Shown here one piece after another: positions 5,389 to 9,814 of a DNA stretch of 9,814 bases (its first letter is position 1; each line of letters opens with the position of its first letter). The DNA comes from Ruminococcus sp. Its GTDB lineage: Bacteria > Bacillota > Clostridia > Oscillospirales > Ruminococcaceae. The translations under genes were made by a program, and so were the position numbers. The DNA lies in the NCBI GenBank assembly GCA_017544125.1, contig JAFYET010000150.1, positions 1 to 9,814 of the forward strand, written 5' to 3'. The notes beneath the pieces are model-generated. The model saw only the letters and a list, made by a program, of their open reading frames with translations, ran no database searches and was not told the origin of the DNA.

Positions 5389-7270
5389 TCCTGCCGCCCC
5401 TCTCTTCACGGCTGAGCCATATCAGCAGTACGTTCACATCGGCGGGGTTAACGCCCGATATGCGGCTTGCCTGCCCTACCGATAATGGGCGTATCTTGTT
5501 CAGCTTCTCTGCCGCTTCAAGCCTCAGCCCCGTTACCGTGTTGTAATCGACACCCTCGGGCAGCTTTTTCTCCTCTAACTTGCGCATGGCTTCTACCTGC
5601 TCGAGCTGTATCTTTATGTAGCCCTCGTACTTGATGTTCAGCTCTGCCTGCTCTTTCACCTCATCGGGCAGCTCGGGGCGCCCGGGGTCAAAGGGTGCAA
5701 GCCCCTCGTAAGTCACCTCGGGGCGCTTTAATAGCTGCGAGAGCTTTATGCCGGTAGACAGCGGCTCTGTGCCTATGCTCTCTAAATACTGATTTATCCC
5801 GCTGTTGGGCGACAGGTTGACGGTGCGAAGGCGTGCTGTTTCCTTTTCTATCTGCTCTTTCTTTGTAAGGAAAGCGCTGTATCTCTCATCGCTTATCAGC
5901 CCCGCCCTGTGACCGTGTTCGGTAAGGCGCAGGTCGGCATTGTCCTCACGCAGCAGCAGACGGTATTCGCTTCGTGATGTGAGCATTCTGTATGGGTCGG
6001 AGCAGCCCTTGGTAACAAGGTCATCAATGAGCGTGCCTGTGTAGCTCGATGCACGGTCAAGTATAAGCGGCGGCTCGCCCTTTATTTTGAGGGAAGCGTT
6101 TATGCCTGCTATAAGCCCCTGTGCGGCGGCTTCCTCATAGCCCGATGTGCCGTTGAACTGCCCTGCGCCGTAAAGCCCGCTTATCGCCTTGAATTCAAGG
6201 GTGGCAAGCAGCTCGGTGGGGTCGCAGCAGTCATACTCTATGGCGTAGGCGTTTCGCATTATCTCGACACGCTCTAAGCCCTTTATCGTGTGCAGAAAAT
6301 CGAGCTGCACCGCCTCGGGCAGCGATGAGCTCATGCCCTGCAAATAATACTCCTCCGTGTCAAGTCCCATAGGCTCGATAAACAGCTGGTGCCTCGGCTT
6401 ATCGGCAAAGCGCATTATCTTGTCCTCGATAGACGGGCAGTAGCGGGGACCTATGGCATCTATCCTGCCTGAATATATGGGCGACAGGTGAATGTTGTCC
6501 TTTATGACCTTGTGGGTCTCGGCGTTTGTGTATGCAACGAAGCATGATACGGTGTTTTTGAGCTCGCCCCTTGTTTCATAGGAAAAGGGCTGTATCTTCT
6601 CGTCGCCGTCCTGCCGCTCTAAAAGCTCAAAGTCGATAGAGCGCTTGTGTACTCTTGCAGGCGTGCCTGTCTTGAAGCGCCTTATGGTTATCCCCTGCGC
6701 CTTTAAGCAGTCGGAAAGATGCTCGGCAGGGTTTGTGGCATCAGGGCCGCTCTTGTATGAAACAGCGCCTACGTGTATCATGCCGTTTAGGTATGTGCCG
6801 CTGGCGATTATGGCAGCCTTGCACTCATACTCTGTGCCGAGCTTTGTGCGCACGCCGACAACACGCTTATCATCAAAGAGAATATCGGTTATCTCTGCCT
6901 GCTTTAAGTAGAGGTTATCCTGCTTCTCTATCGTGTGCTTCATAAGGTTGTGGTATGCCACCCTGTCTATCTGCGCACGCAGGCTGTGTACGGCAGGTCC
7001 CTTGCCACGGTTGAGTATGCGGCTTTGCAGAAATGTCTTATCAGCCGCCTTGCCCATCTCACCGCCCAGTGCATCTATCTCACGCACAAGGTGCCCCTTG
7101 GCAGTTCCGCCTATCGAGGGGTTGCAGGGCATATTCGCAACGCCGTCAAGGGTTATGGTAAAAAGCGCCGTTTTAAGCCCCAGCCTTGCCGCCGCAAGTG
7201 CCGCCTCGCACCCCGCATGACCTGCGCCTATAACGCATATGTCAAAGTATTCTTTTCTAAGCTCGTTCAT
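5381..7270 (-). CDS. mnmG: tRNA uridine-5-carboxymethylaminomethyl modification enzyme MnmG (GidA)
   Basis: A full-length 629-residue FAD-dependent enzyme that, with the GTPase MnmE, installs the (carboxymethyl)aminomethyl group at U34 of tRNAs reading split codon boxes. Visible are the Rossmann FAD motif GAGHAGCE (residues 15-22), PCNPSIGG with a conserved cysteine (48-55), [11 protein letters not shown] (near 90-100), [20 protein letters not shown] (near 370-390), the GidA signature [20 protein letters not shown] (near 445-465) and the C-terminal helical domain ending [16 protein letters not shown]. Start ATG has AAAGGA 8 nt upstream. Element B begins only 19 bp upstream of the ATG, so there is no room for a promoter of its own between them. 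mnmE is not in the window and rsmG lies 2.7 kb further along the same strand. Confidence 0.98.
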   Translation of the reverse strand: MNELRKEYFDICVIGAGHAGCEAALAAARLGLKTALFTITLDGVANMPCNPSIGGTAKGHLVREIDALGGEMGKAADKTFLQSRILNRGKGPAVHSLRAQIDRVAYHNLMKHTIEKQDNLYLKQAEITDILFDDKRVVGVRTKLGTEYECKAAIIASGTYLNGMIHVGAVSYKSGPDATNPAEHLSDCLKAQGITIRRFKTGTPARVHKRSIDFELLERQDGDEKIQPFSYETRGELKNTVSCFVAYTNAETHKVIKDNIHLSPIYSGRIDAIGPRYCPSIEDKIMRFADKPRHQLFIEPMGLDTEEYYLQGMSSSLPEAVQLDFLHTIKGLERVEIMRNAYAIEYDCCDPTELLATLEFKAISGLYGAGQFNGTSGYEEAAAQGLIAGINASLKIKGEPPLILDRASSYTGTLIDDLVTKGCSDPYRMLTSRSEYRLLLREDNADLRLTEHGHRAGLISDERYSAFLTKKEQIEKETARLRTVNLSPNSGINQYLESIGTEPLSTGIKLSQLLKRPEVTYEGLAPFDPGRPELPDEVKEQAELNIKYEGYIKIQLEQVEAMRKLEEKKLPEGVDYNTVTGLRLEAAEKLNKIRPLSVGQASRISGVNPADVNVLLIWLSREERGGRNG

Positions 7271-7289
7271 TTTTATCGTCCTTTATCTA

Positions 7290-7318
7290 TTGACAAAATA
7301 CTATCCGTGTGTTATAAT
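7290..7318 (+). promoter_or_regulatory. Left promoter of element B (antitoxin-type RNA)
   Basis: TTGACA (7290-7295), 17 bp, TATAAT (7313-7318): full sigma-A consensus with optimal spacing. Sequence conservation among the three copies resumes 7 bp after the -10, at the expected +1. There is no plus-strand gene downstream. Confidence 0.92.
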
Positions 7319-7324
7319 ATAGAC

Positions 7325-7419
7325 AACAAAGAGGCGCCTGCGGTAAGCGGTCACCCCCTTGATCAGGAAATTAATGTATAATAACCGTCTTGAGTGGTGT
7401 CAGGCGGTTATTTCTTTTT
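7325..7419 (+). ncRNA. Putative antitoxin small RNA, copy B
   Basis: A predicted RNA of about 95 nt: conserved 5' domain 7325-7359 (AACAAAGAGG..., ending GGTCACCCCCT), a 20-nt variable linker, and an intrinsic terminator. Its 3' part is fully antisense to the end of the peptide mRNA. Three further stretches could pair in trans with that mRNA: ACAAAGAGG with CCUCUUUGU inside the peptide gene, CCCCCU with the AGGGGG ribosome binding site, and the left terminator arm with AGGCGGU in the mRNA leader. It has no ribosome binding site or convincing reading frame. The layout matches RNA II of the par/Fst locus. Not to be confused with a riboswitch, since nothing lies downstream for it to control. Confidence 0.8.
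7380..7419 (+). terminator. Terminator of the antitoxin-type RNA, element B
   Basis: AATAACCGTCT (7380-7390) pairs with AGGCGGTTATT (7402-7412) with one G-T pair, followed by TTTCTTTTT. The TTA at 7408-7410 in the right arm is the stop codon of the peptide gene on the other strand. In the leftward direction the tail is only moderately T-rich (TTATTATA), so read-through toward mnmG is plausible. Confidence 0.9.
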
Positions 7420-7497
7420 GCCGTTATAAATATCGACAAAGAGGGCTGTTATGTTTGTTATGAGTAATAACAAAGTTAAAACCTCGATAACGCTCAT
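7408..7497 (-). CDS. 29-residue hydrophobic peptide, putative type I (holin-like/Fst-like) toxin
   Basis: The peptide starts MSVIEVLTLLLL, has a single membrane-spanning stretch (residues about 6-23), and ends with a polar tail, DIYNGKKK. This is the pattern of the small Firmicute holin-like toxin peptides (short M-S/T-x-x-E-x-L start, one helix, D-x-x-x-K-K-K end), which damage or depolarise the membrane when overproduced (family knowledge). GAGAGGGGGG lies 8 nt before the ATG. That site can pair with CCCCC (7524-7528) 12 nt upstream in the same leader, so translation is probably restrained in cis. The leader is about 66 nt from the predicted start near 7563. All four base differences from copy C in codons 1-21 are silent. 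The assignment rests on sequence style, gene layout and conservation; it was too short for ordinary gene calling. Confidence 0.8.
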   Translation of the reverse strand: MSVIEVLTLLLLITNITALFVDIYNGKKK

Positions 7498-7555
7498 TCT
7501 GCCATCCCCCCTCTCAATAGATCGGGGGTTAGATTTGACCGCCTACGCTATGTGC

Positions 7556-7593
7556 AAACGCCTGTGACAATTATACCACAGGCGTTTTGTTTT
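7556..7593 (+). terminator. Right-end palindrome of element B: plus-strand terminator overlapping the minus-strand promoter
   Basis: AAACGCCTGTG (7556-7566) and CACAGGCGTTT (7577-7587) are a perfect 11-bp inverted repeat followed by TTTTGTTTT on the plus strand, a good intrinsic terminator. The 10-nt centre contains the leftward -10 box. The arms co-vary among copies A, B and C, so the stem itself is under selection. It could equally act as an operator dyad around the -10. Confidence 0.65.
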
Positions 7594-7598
7594 GTCAA
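7570..7598 (-). promoter_or_regulatory. Right (leftward) promoter of element B, toxin mRNA
   Basis: On the minus strand TTGACA (7598-7593), 17 bp, TATAAT (7575-7570). Full consensus. The predicted start is near 7563, giving a leader of about 66 nt. It lies 2 bp from the stop codon of the radical SAM gene and faces mnmG. Confidence 0.9.
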
Positions 7599-7600
7599 AC

Positions 7601-8218
7601 TTATCCGCTTATATACTCTCTCACCCTGAGCCTTATGCCTGCCTTGTCTGCAAGCTGTCGGGAGAGCTCTATCTTCTCCTGCCCTATCACATCCACCACC
7701 GTGAACATAACATCGCCCACATATTCCTTTACCGCCTGCGCAAAGTCAAACATCGCCGCAAAGCAGTCGGTGTCCCTGAACGACGGGCGTGTCACCTCGT
7801 CGTACTCTTCCTTGGTGGGGGCATTGAGGCTCACCGATACCGCATCGAGCCTGCCTTTAAGCTCGCTCTCTATGCGCCTGCCGTTTATTATGTTGCCAAG
7901 CCCGTTGGTGTTAAGGCGTGTTCTTATGCCGCTCACACTCTTTATGTAGTCTGCAACTTTGAGCAGTATCTCCAGCTCGCAGGTGGGCTCGCCGTAGCCG
8001 CAGAAAACCACCTCTGAGTATTTTGACAGGTCACGGGTCTTTATGCTCTCGATTATCTCGTCAGCGCTCGGCTGATGCTCGAGCCATAAGGGGTCTGAGC
8101 CGTAAGCCCCGTCGCCGTTGTTTCTTATGCAGAAGGTGCAGTTGCAGGGGCATTTGTTTGTAACGTTGATGTATAGCCCGCTGTCCACCTCATAGGTAAG
8201 GGTCATTGATTTTTTCAT
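7601..8218 (-). CDS. Radical SAM protein, TatD family-associated
   Basis: A 205-residue radical SAM protein. The cluster motif CPCNCTFC (C23, C27, C30) holds the 4Fe-4S cluster that cleaves S-adenosylmethionine; C25 is an extra cysteine within it. LYINVTNKCP precedes it, and VVFCGYGEPT (about 70-79) is the SAM-binding GGE-type motif. The size and the IRNNGDGAYGSDPLWLE segment fit the TatD-linked radical SAM family, often encoded by or fused to tatD; substrate unknown. The ATG at 8218 has AAAGGA 9 nt upstream; the TTG at 8236 overlaps that site. Elements C (upstream, 24 bp from the ATG) and B (downstream, 2 bp after the stop) bracket it closely. tatD is not adjacent here. Confidence 0.88.
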   Translation of the reverse strand: MKKSMTLTYEVDSGLYINVTNKCPCNCTFCIRNNGDGAYGSDPLWLEHQPSADEIIESIKTRDLSKYSEVVFCGYGEPTCELEILLKVADYIKSVSGIRTRLNTNGLGNIINGRRIESELKGRLDAVSVSLNAPTKEEYDEVTRPSFRDTDCFAAMFDFAQAVKEYVGDVMFTVVDVIGQEKIELSRQLADKAGIRLRVREYISG

Positions 8219-8242
8219 GTGTATTCTTCCTTTCAAAGAGTA

Positions 8243-8271
8243 TTGACAAATCAGCTTTTTGGTGTTATAAT
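8243..8271 (+). promoter_or_regulatory. Left promoter of element C
   Basis: TTGACA (8243-8248), 17 bp, TATAAT (8266-8271), full consensus. The 17-bp spacer differs at many positions from copy B while both boxes are unchanged. Confidence 0.92.
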
Positions 8272-8277
8272 ATAGAT

Positions 8278-8371
8278 AACAAAGAGGCGCCTGCGGTAAG
8301 CGGTCACCCCCTGAAGACTATGTTATATGTAATAACCGCCTTATGTGAGAGTCAGGCGGTTATTTCTTTTT
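8278..8371 (+). ncRNA. Putative antitoxin small RNA, copy C
   Basis: About 94 nt. The 35-nt 5' domain (8278-8312) is identical to copy B; the linker differs; the terminator is AATAACCGCCT (8331-8341) with AGGCGGTTATT (8354-8364) then TTTCTTTTT. The RNA ends 8 bp before the MITE-like insertion, so it should still be made. Because of the insertion it no longer overlaps the present reading frame of the disrupted peptide gene, but trans-pairing segments are kept. Confidence 0.75.
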
Positions 8372-8379
8372 GCCGTTTA

Positions 8380-8554
8380 AAGGCAATACCGCACGGTCAC
8401 CGGCTTACGCCTTTGCACATCATCTGCTTGCCAAATTTCCGCCATATCCCCCAAATTCACCTTGCTTTACGCCAGTAAAACTGCGGCAAATTTAGGAAAT
8501 CTGGCAAAAATTTGTCGGCGCATCTGATGTACAATGACCATGTGGTATTGCCTT
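8380..8554. mobile_element. MITE-like insertion, 175 bp, in the toxin gene of element C
   Basis: The ends are inverted repeats: AAGGCAATACC (8380-8390) against GGTATTGCCTT (8544-8554). Extended to 23 bp they match at 19 positions, and the 4 mismatches are transitions. Inner arms TTGCCAAATTTCC and GGAAATCTGGCAA pair with one mismatch, so most of the element can fold on itself. There is no reading frame for a transposase. Flanks read TTTAA on the left and TTAAT on the right; depending on where the ends are drawn this is a TAA or TTAA target duplication. Non-autonomous status and movement by a transposase elsewhere in the genome are inferred. Copies A and B lack it. Confidence 0.75.
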
Positions 8555-8623
8555 AATCTCGACAAAGAGGGCTGTGATGTTTGTTATGAGTAATAACAGG
8601 GTTAAAACTTCGATAACGCTCAT
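8492..8623 (-). pseudogene. Disrupted toxin peptide gene of element C (chimeric 43-residue frame)
   Basis: Codons 1-23 (8623 to 8555) encode MSVIEVLTLLLL... through VEI, identical to copy B except D22E. From codon 24 the frame runs into the MITE-like insertion and adds 20 foreign residues (KAIPHGHCTSDAPTNF and on) before a TAA at 8492-8494, replacing the NGKKK tail. The ribosome binding site GAGAGGGGGG is kept, 7 nt from the ATG, as is the promoter. The membrane helix is complete, so the chimera could still be made; whether it is active is unknown. Confidence 0.75.
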
Positions 8624-8680
8624 TTTGCCTCCCCCCTCTCAATAGATCGGGGGTTAGATTTGACCGCCTACGCTATGTGC

Positions 8681-8718
8681 AAACGCCTATTGGTATTATA
8701 CCATAGGCGTTTTGTTTT
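8681..8718 (+). terminator. Right-end palindrome of element C: plus-strand terminator overlapping the minus-strand promoter
   Basis: AAACGCCTAT (8681-8690) pairs with ATAGGCGTTT (8703-8712), followed by TGTTTT. Compared with copy B, CCTGT/ACAGG has become CCTAT/ATAGG, a matched change on both arms. Confidence 0.6.
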
Positions 8719-8723
8719 GTCAA
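8695..8723 (-). promoter_or_regulatory. Right (leftward) promoter of element C
   Basis: On the minus strand TTGACA (8723-8718), 17 bp, TATAAT (8700-8695): full consensus. The TGA inside TTGACA is the stop codon of the upstream radical SAM gene. It reads through the disrupted peptide gene toward the TatD-associated radical SAM gene. Confidence 0.9.
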
Positions 8724-9667
8724 TTATGATTTGGGCTTCTTTGCCCTTGCACGCTTCCCCGCCTTGCCAGCTCCATATCAATGCCGTTGAGCACAGCACG
8801 CTTGTTTGTGCTCCACATGGGGGCGATGAGCTCGCTCTTGTCGCCGTCGCCCGTCACCCTGCCGATGATGACCTCCGGCGGGAAAAGCTCTATCTGGTCG
8901 CAGACGGTGTTTATGTACTCCCCCATCTCCATAGCCTCAAAGCCGCCCTGCGTATACATCTGCGCAAGTGCAGTGTTTTTCAGTATGTGCAAAAGGTGTA
9001 TCTTTACCATGTGAACATCAAGCCCCGCCACAGCCGCTGCCGTTTGCAGCATCATCTCATGCGTCTCACCCGGCAGCCCGTCTATTATGTGAACGCATAC
9101 GTTCACCCCGTTTTCCCGCAGCAGCTCATAGCCCTTCAGAAAATCGGCATATGTGTGGCAGCGGTTCATGGCTTGTGCGGTGCTGTCGTGTATCGTTTGA
9201 AGCCCAAGCTCGCATACTAAGTATTTTTCCTTTGCGTATTCGCCTAAAAGTGCACACTTCTCCCTGTCAAGGCAGTCCGCACGGGTGGCAATGCTCACGC
9301 CTACGGCATTCGGCAGCGAAAGCGCTGTATCAAGCATAGCGTCAAGGGTATCAAGGTCGGTATAGGTGTTGCTCCCTGCCTGAAAGTAGGGTATGCACAA
9401 GCCCCCCGCCCACTTTTTCTCCATAATACAGCGTACAGCCTCATACTGCGAGAGAATGTCCGCCGCCGGGTCGCCTGCAAACTCACCGCTGCGTTTTGCC
9501 GAGCAGAAGCTGCACCCGCCGACTCCCTTGCTGCCGTCTCTGTTAGGGCAGCCGAGGTCGGTGTTGAGCGGCACCTTGTATACCTTCTGCCCGAAGCGGT
9601 GCCTGAGGTAGTAATTGTAGGTGTGGTACCTCTTGTTGTCATCTGAATACTTAAAGGGCGGGCGCAT
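8720..9667 (-). CDS. TIGR01212/YhcC-type radical SAM protein
   Basis: A 315-residue radical SAM protein of the Elp3-like YhcC family. RYHTYNYYLRHRFGQKVYKV (residues 13-32) is the family's N-terminal signature. The cluster cysteines C40, C52 and C55 lie in CPNRDGSKGVGGCSFC, the unusual CX11CX2C spacing of this family. Further blocks are PYFQAGSNTYTDLD, ELGLQTIHDSTA, HIIDGLPGET and the C-terminal RVTGDGDKSELIAP. The substrate is not established. The ATG at 9667 shares one base with the stop of the gene upstream (TAATG), with AGGA close by, so the two are coupled. The stop TGA lies in the -35 box of element C's leftward promoter. Confidence 0.93.
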   Translation of the reverse strand: MRPPFKYSDDNKRYHTYNYYLRHRFGQKVYKVPLNTDLGCPNRDGSKGVGGCSFCSAKRSGEFAGDPAADILSQYEAVRCIMEKKWAGGLCIPYFQAGSNTYTDLDTLDAMLDTALSLPNAVGVSIATRADCLDREKCALLGEYAKEKYLVCELGLQTIHDSTAQAMNRCHTYADFLKGYELLRENGVNVCVHIIDGLPGETHEMMLQTAAAVAGLDVHMVKIHLLHILKNTALAQMYTQGGFEAMEMGEYINTVCDQIELFPPEVIIGRVTGDGDKSELIAPMWSTNKRAVLNGIDMELARRGSVQGQRSPNHN

Positions 9668-9814
9668 TATTCCTGCCCCTGCTCGCCGCCGTCCTCAGGC
9701 TGCTGAGGTTCATCAGCCGTATCCTCGGTGACAGATGGCGTTGTCTCCTTGGTCGTTTCCTTGGTGGTCTCCTTGGTCGTCGCCTTTGTTGTGCCCTTGG
9801 TCGTCTTCTTGGTC
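9667..9814 (-). CDS. C-terminal end of a Thr/Lys-repeat protein (partial)
   Basis: The minus-strand frame is open to the window edge and ends with TAA at 9669-9667, overlapping the next start as TAATG. The 48 visible residues are low complexity: repeats of TTKE/TTKG/TTKA, then TTPSVTEDTADEPQQPEDGG and a short acidic-glutamine end. Thr/Lys tetrapeptide repeats of this sort are typical linkers or stalks of extracellular proteins in ruminococci; the catalytic or binding part would lie upstream, outside the window. No sortase signal or membrane helix ends the protein, so the linker itself is the C-terminus. Coupling to a cytosolic radical SAM gene is unexpected but clear from the overlap. Confidence 0.7.
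   Translation of the reverse strand, partial: TKKTTKGTTKATTKETTKETTKETTPSVTEDTADEPQQPEDGGEQGQE
9745..9814 (-). repeat. 12-bp tandem repeat coding for TTKx
   Basis: About six units of a 12-bp period (for example CTCCTTGGTCGT on the plus strand) run to the window edge, each coding Thr-Thr-Lys plus Glu, Gly, Ala or Lys. Such arrays change length easily by slippage. Confidence 0.75.

Larger units (their letters stand above)
7290..7598. repeat. Two-promoter repeat element, copy B (intact type I toxin-antitoxin-like locus)
   Basis: The complete 309-bp copy, filling the space between mnmG and the radical SAM gene. In plus-strand order: rightward promoter, conserved 35-nt RNA domain, variable linker, terminator hairpin, antisense of the peptide gene, the CCCCCC/GGGGG block (ribosome binding site and its pairing partner), GACCGCCTACGC, and the palindrome holding the leftward promoter. 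The terminal bases TTGACAAAA and TTTTGTCAA are inverted repeats. No transposase or target duplication is seen. Confidence 0.92.
8243..8723. repeat. Two-promoter repeat element, copy C (toxin gene disrupted by a MITE-like insertion)
   Basis: Same order of parts as copy B but 481 bp long because of the insertion at 8380-8554. Both promoters, the conserved RNA domain (8278-8312), the terminator, the ribosome binding block (8631-8640), GACCGCCTACGC and the right palindrome are intact. It fills the gap between the two radical SAM genes; apart from the element and its insertion I see nothing else there. Confidence 0.92.

Noticed and set aside
7494..7505. Three-codon frame (M-A-E-stop) overlapping the peptide start in copy B
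   Set aside because: Its ATG directly abuts the G-run so spacing is wrong, and copy C has no ATG at that point.
8380..8554. A gene within the insertion in element C
   Set aside because: No frame of useful length with a ribosome binding site lies wholly inside it; only the run-on from the peptide gene passes through part of it.
2661..8723. Possible CRISPR or riboswitch interpretation of the repeated elements
   Set aside because: There are only three long copies kilobases apart with no spacers or cas genes, and no plus-strand gene follows the terminators for a riboswitch to control. A possible pairing of TAAGCGGT with the terminator's left arm was noted but has no downstream target.

Overview
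The window looks like a chromosomal segment of a low-GC-lineage Firmicute of the class Clostridia, most likely Ruminococcus or a near relative in the Oscillospiraceae. This is an inference from protein style (MnmG/RsmG, an ECF-type sigma factor with a linked membrane anti-sigma candidate, a TatD-linked radical SAM protein, ThiT), strong AGGAGG-type ribosome binding sites, TTGACA-N17-TATAAT promoters and an extracellular Thr/Lys-rich linker. No RNA gene or marker fixes the genus.

Layout. The first 1.65 kb is on the plus strand: the C-terminal end of a HAD phosphatase and a 422-residue protein of unknown function with two HTH-like N-terminal segments and a C-terminal coiled coil. From about 1.67 kb onward all larger genes are on the minus strand. 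In their direction of transcription (right to left) they are: the end of a Thr/Lys-repeat protein, a YhcC-like radical SAM protein, a TatD-associated radical SAM protein, mnmG, a four-cysteine small protein, a TPP riboswitch with thiT, a sigma/anti-sigma pair, rsmG and a DUF1653 protein. mnmG and rsmG, commonly neighbours, are separated here by thiT and the sigma pair.

The main discovery candidate is a repeated, compact two-RNA element present three times in the same orientation (A 2661-2968, B 7290-7598, C 8243-8723). Each has a consensus or near-consensus sigma-A promoter at both ends pointing inward. The plus-strand promoter drives a roughly 95-nt RNA that ends in a strong intrinsic terminator. 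In copy B the minus-strand promoter drives an mRNA for a 29-residue hydrophobic peptide with a KKK tail, whose stop codon lies inside the terminator of the opposing RNA. This is the layout of a convergent type I toxin-antitoxin locus of the par/Fst kind, with a peptide like the small Firmicute holin-like toxins. Copy B is intact. Copy C has a 175-bp MITE-like insertion that replaces the peptide's C-terminus. Copy A has lost the peptide gene by a clean deletion between short direct repeats and carries an 88-bp highly structured insertion in the toxin leader. The four nucleotide differences between B and C in the first 21 codons are all synonymous, which argues that the peptide is real.

The three elements exactly fill intergenic spaces: their left end is 19-24 bp from the start codons of rsmG, mnmG and a radical SAM gene, and their right end touches or nearly touches the stop codon of the upstream gene. 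Their leftward toxin promoters are therefore the nearest visible promoters for those housekeeping genes.
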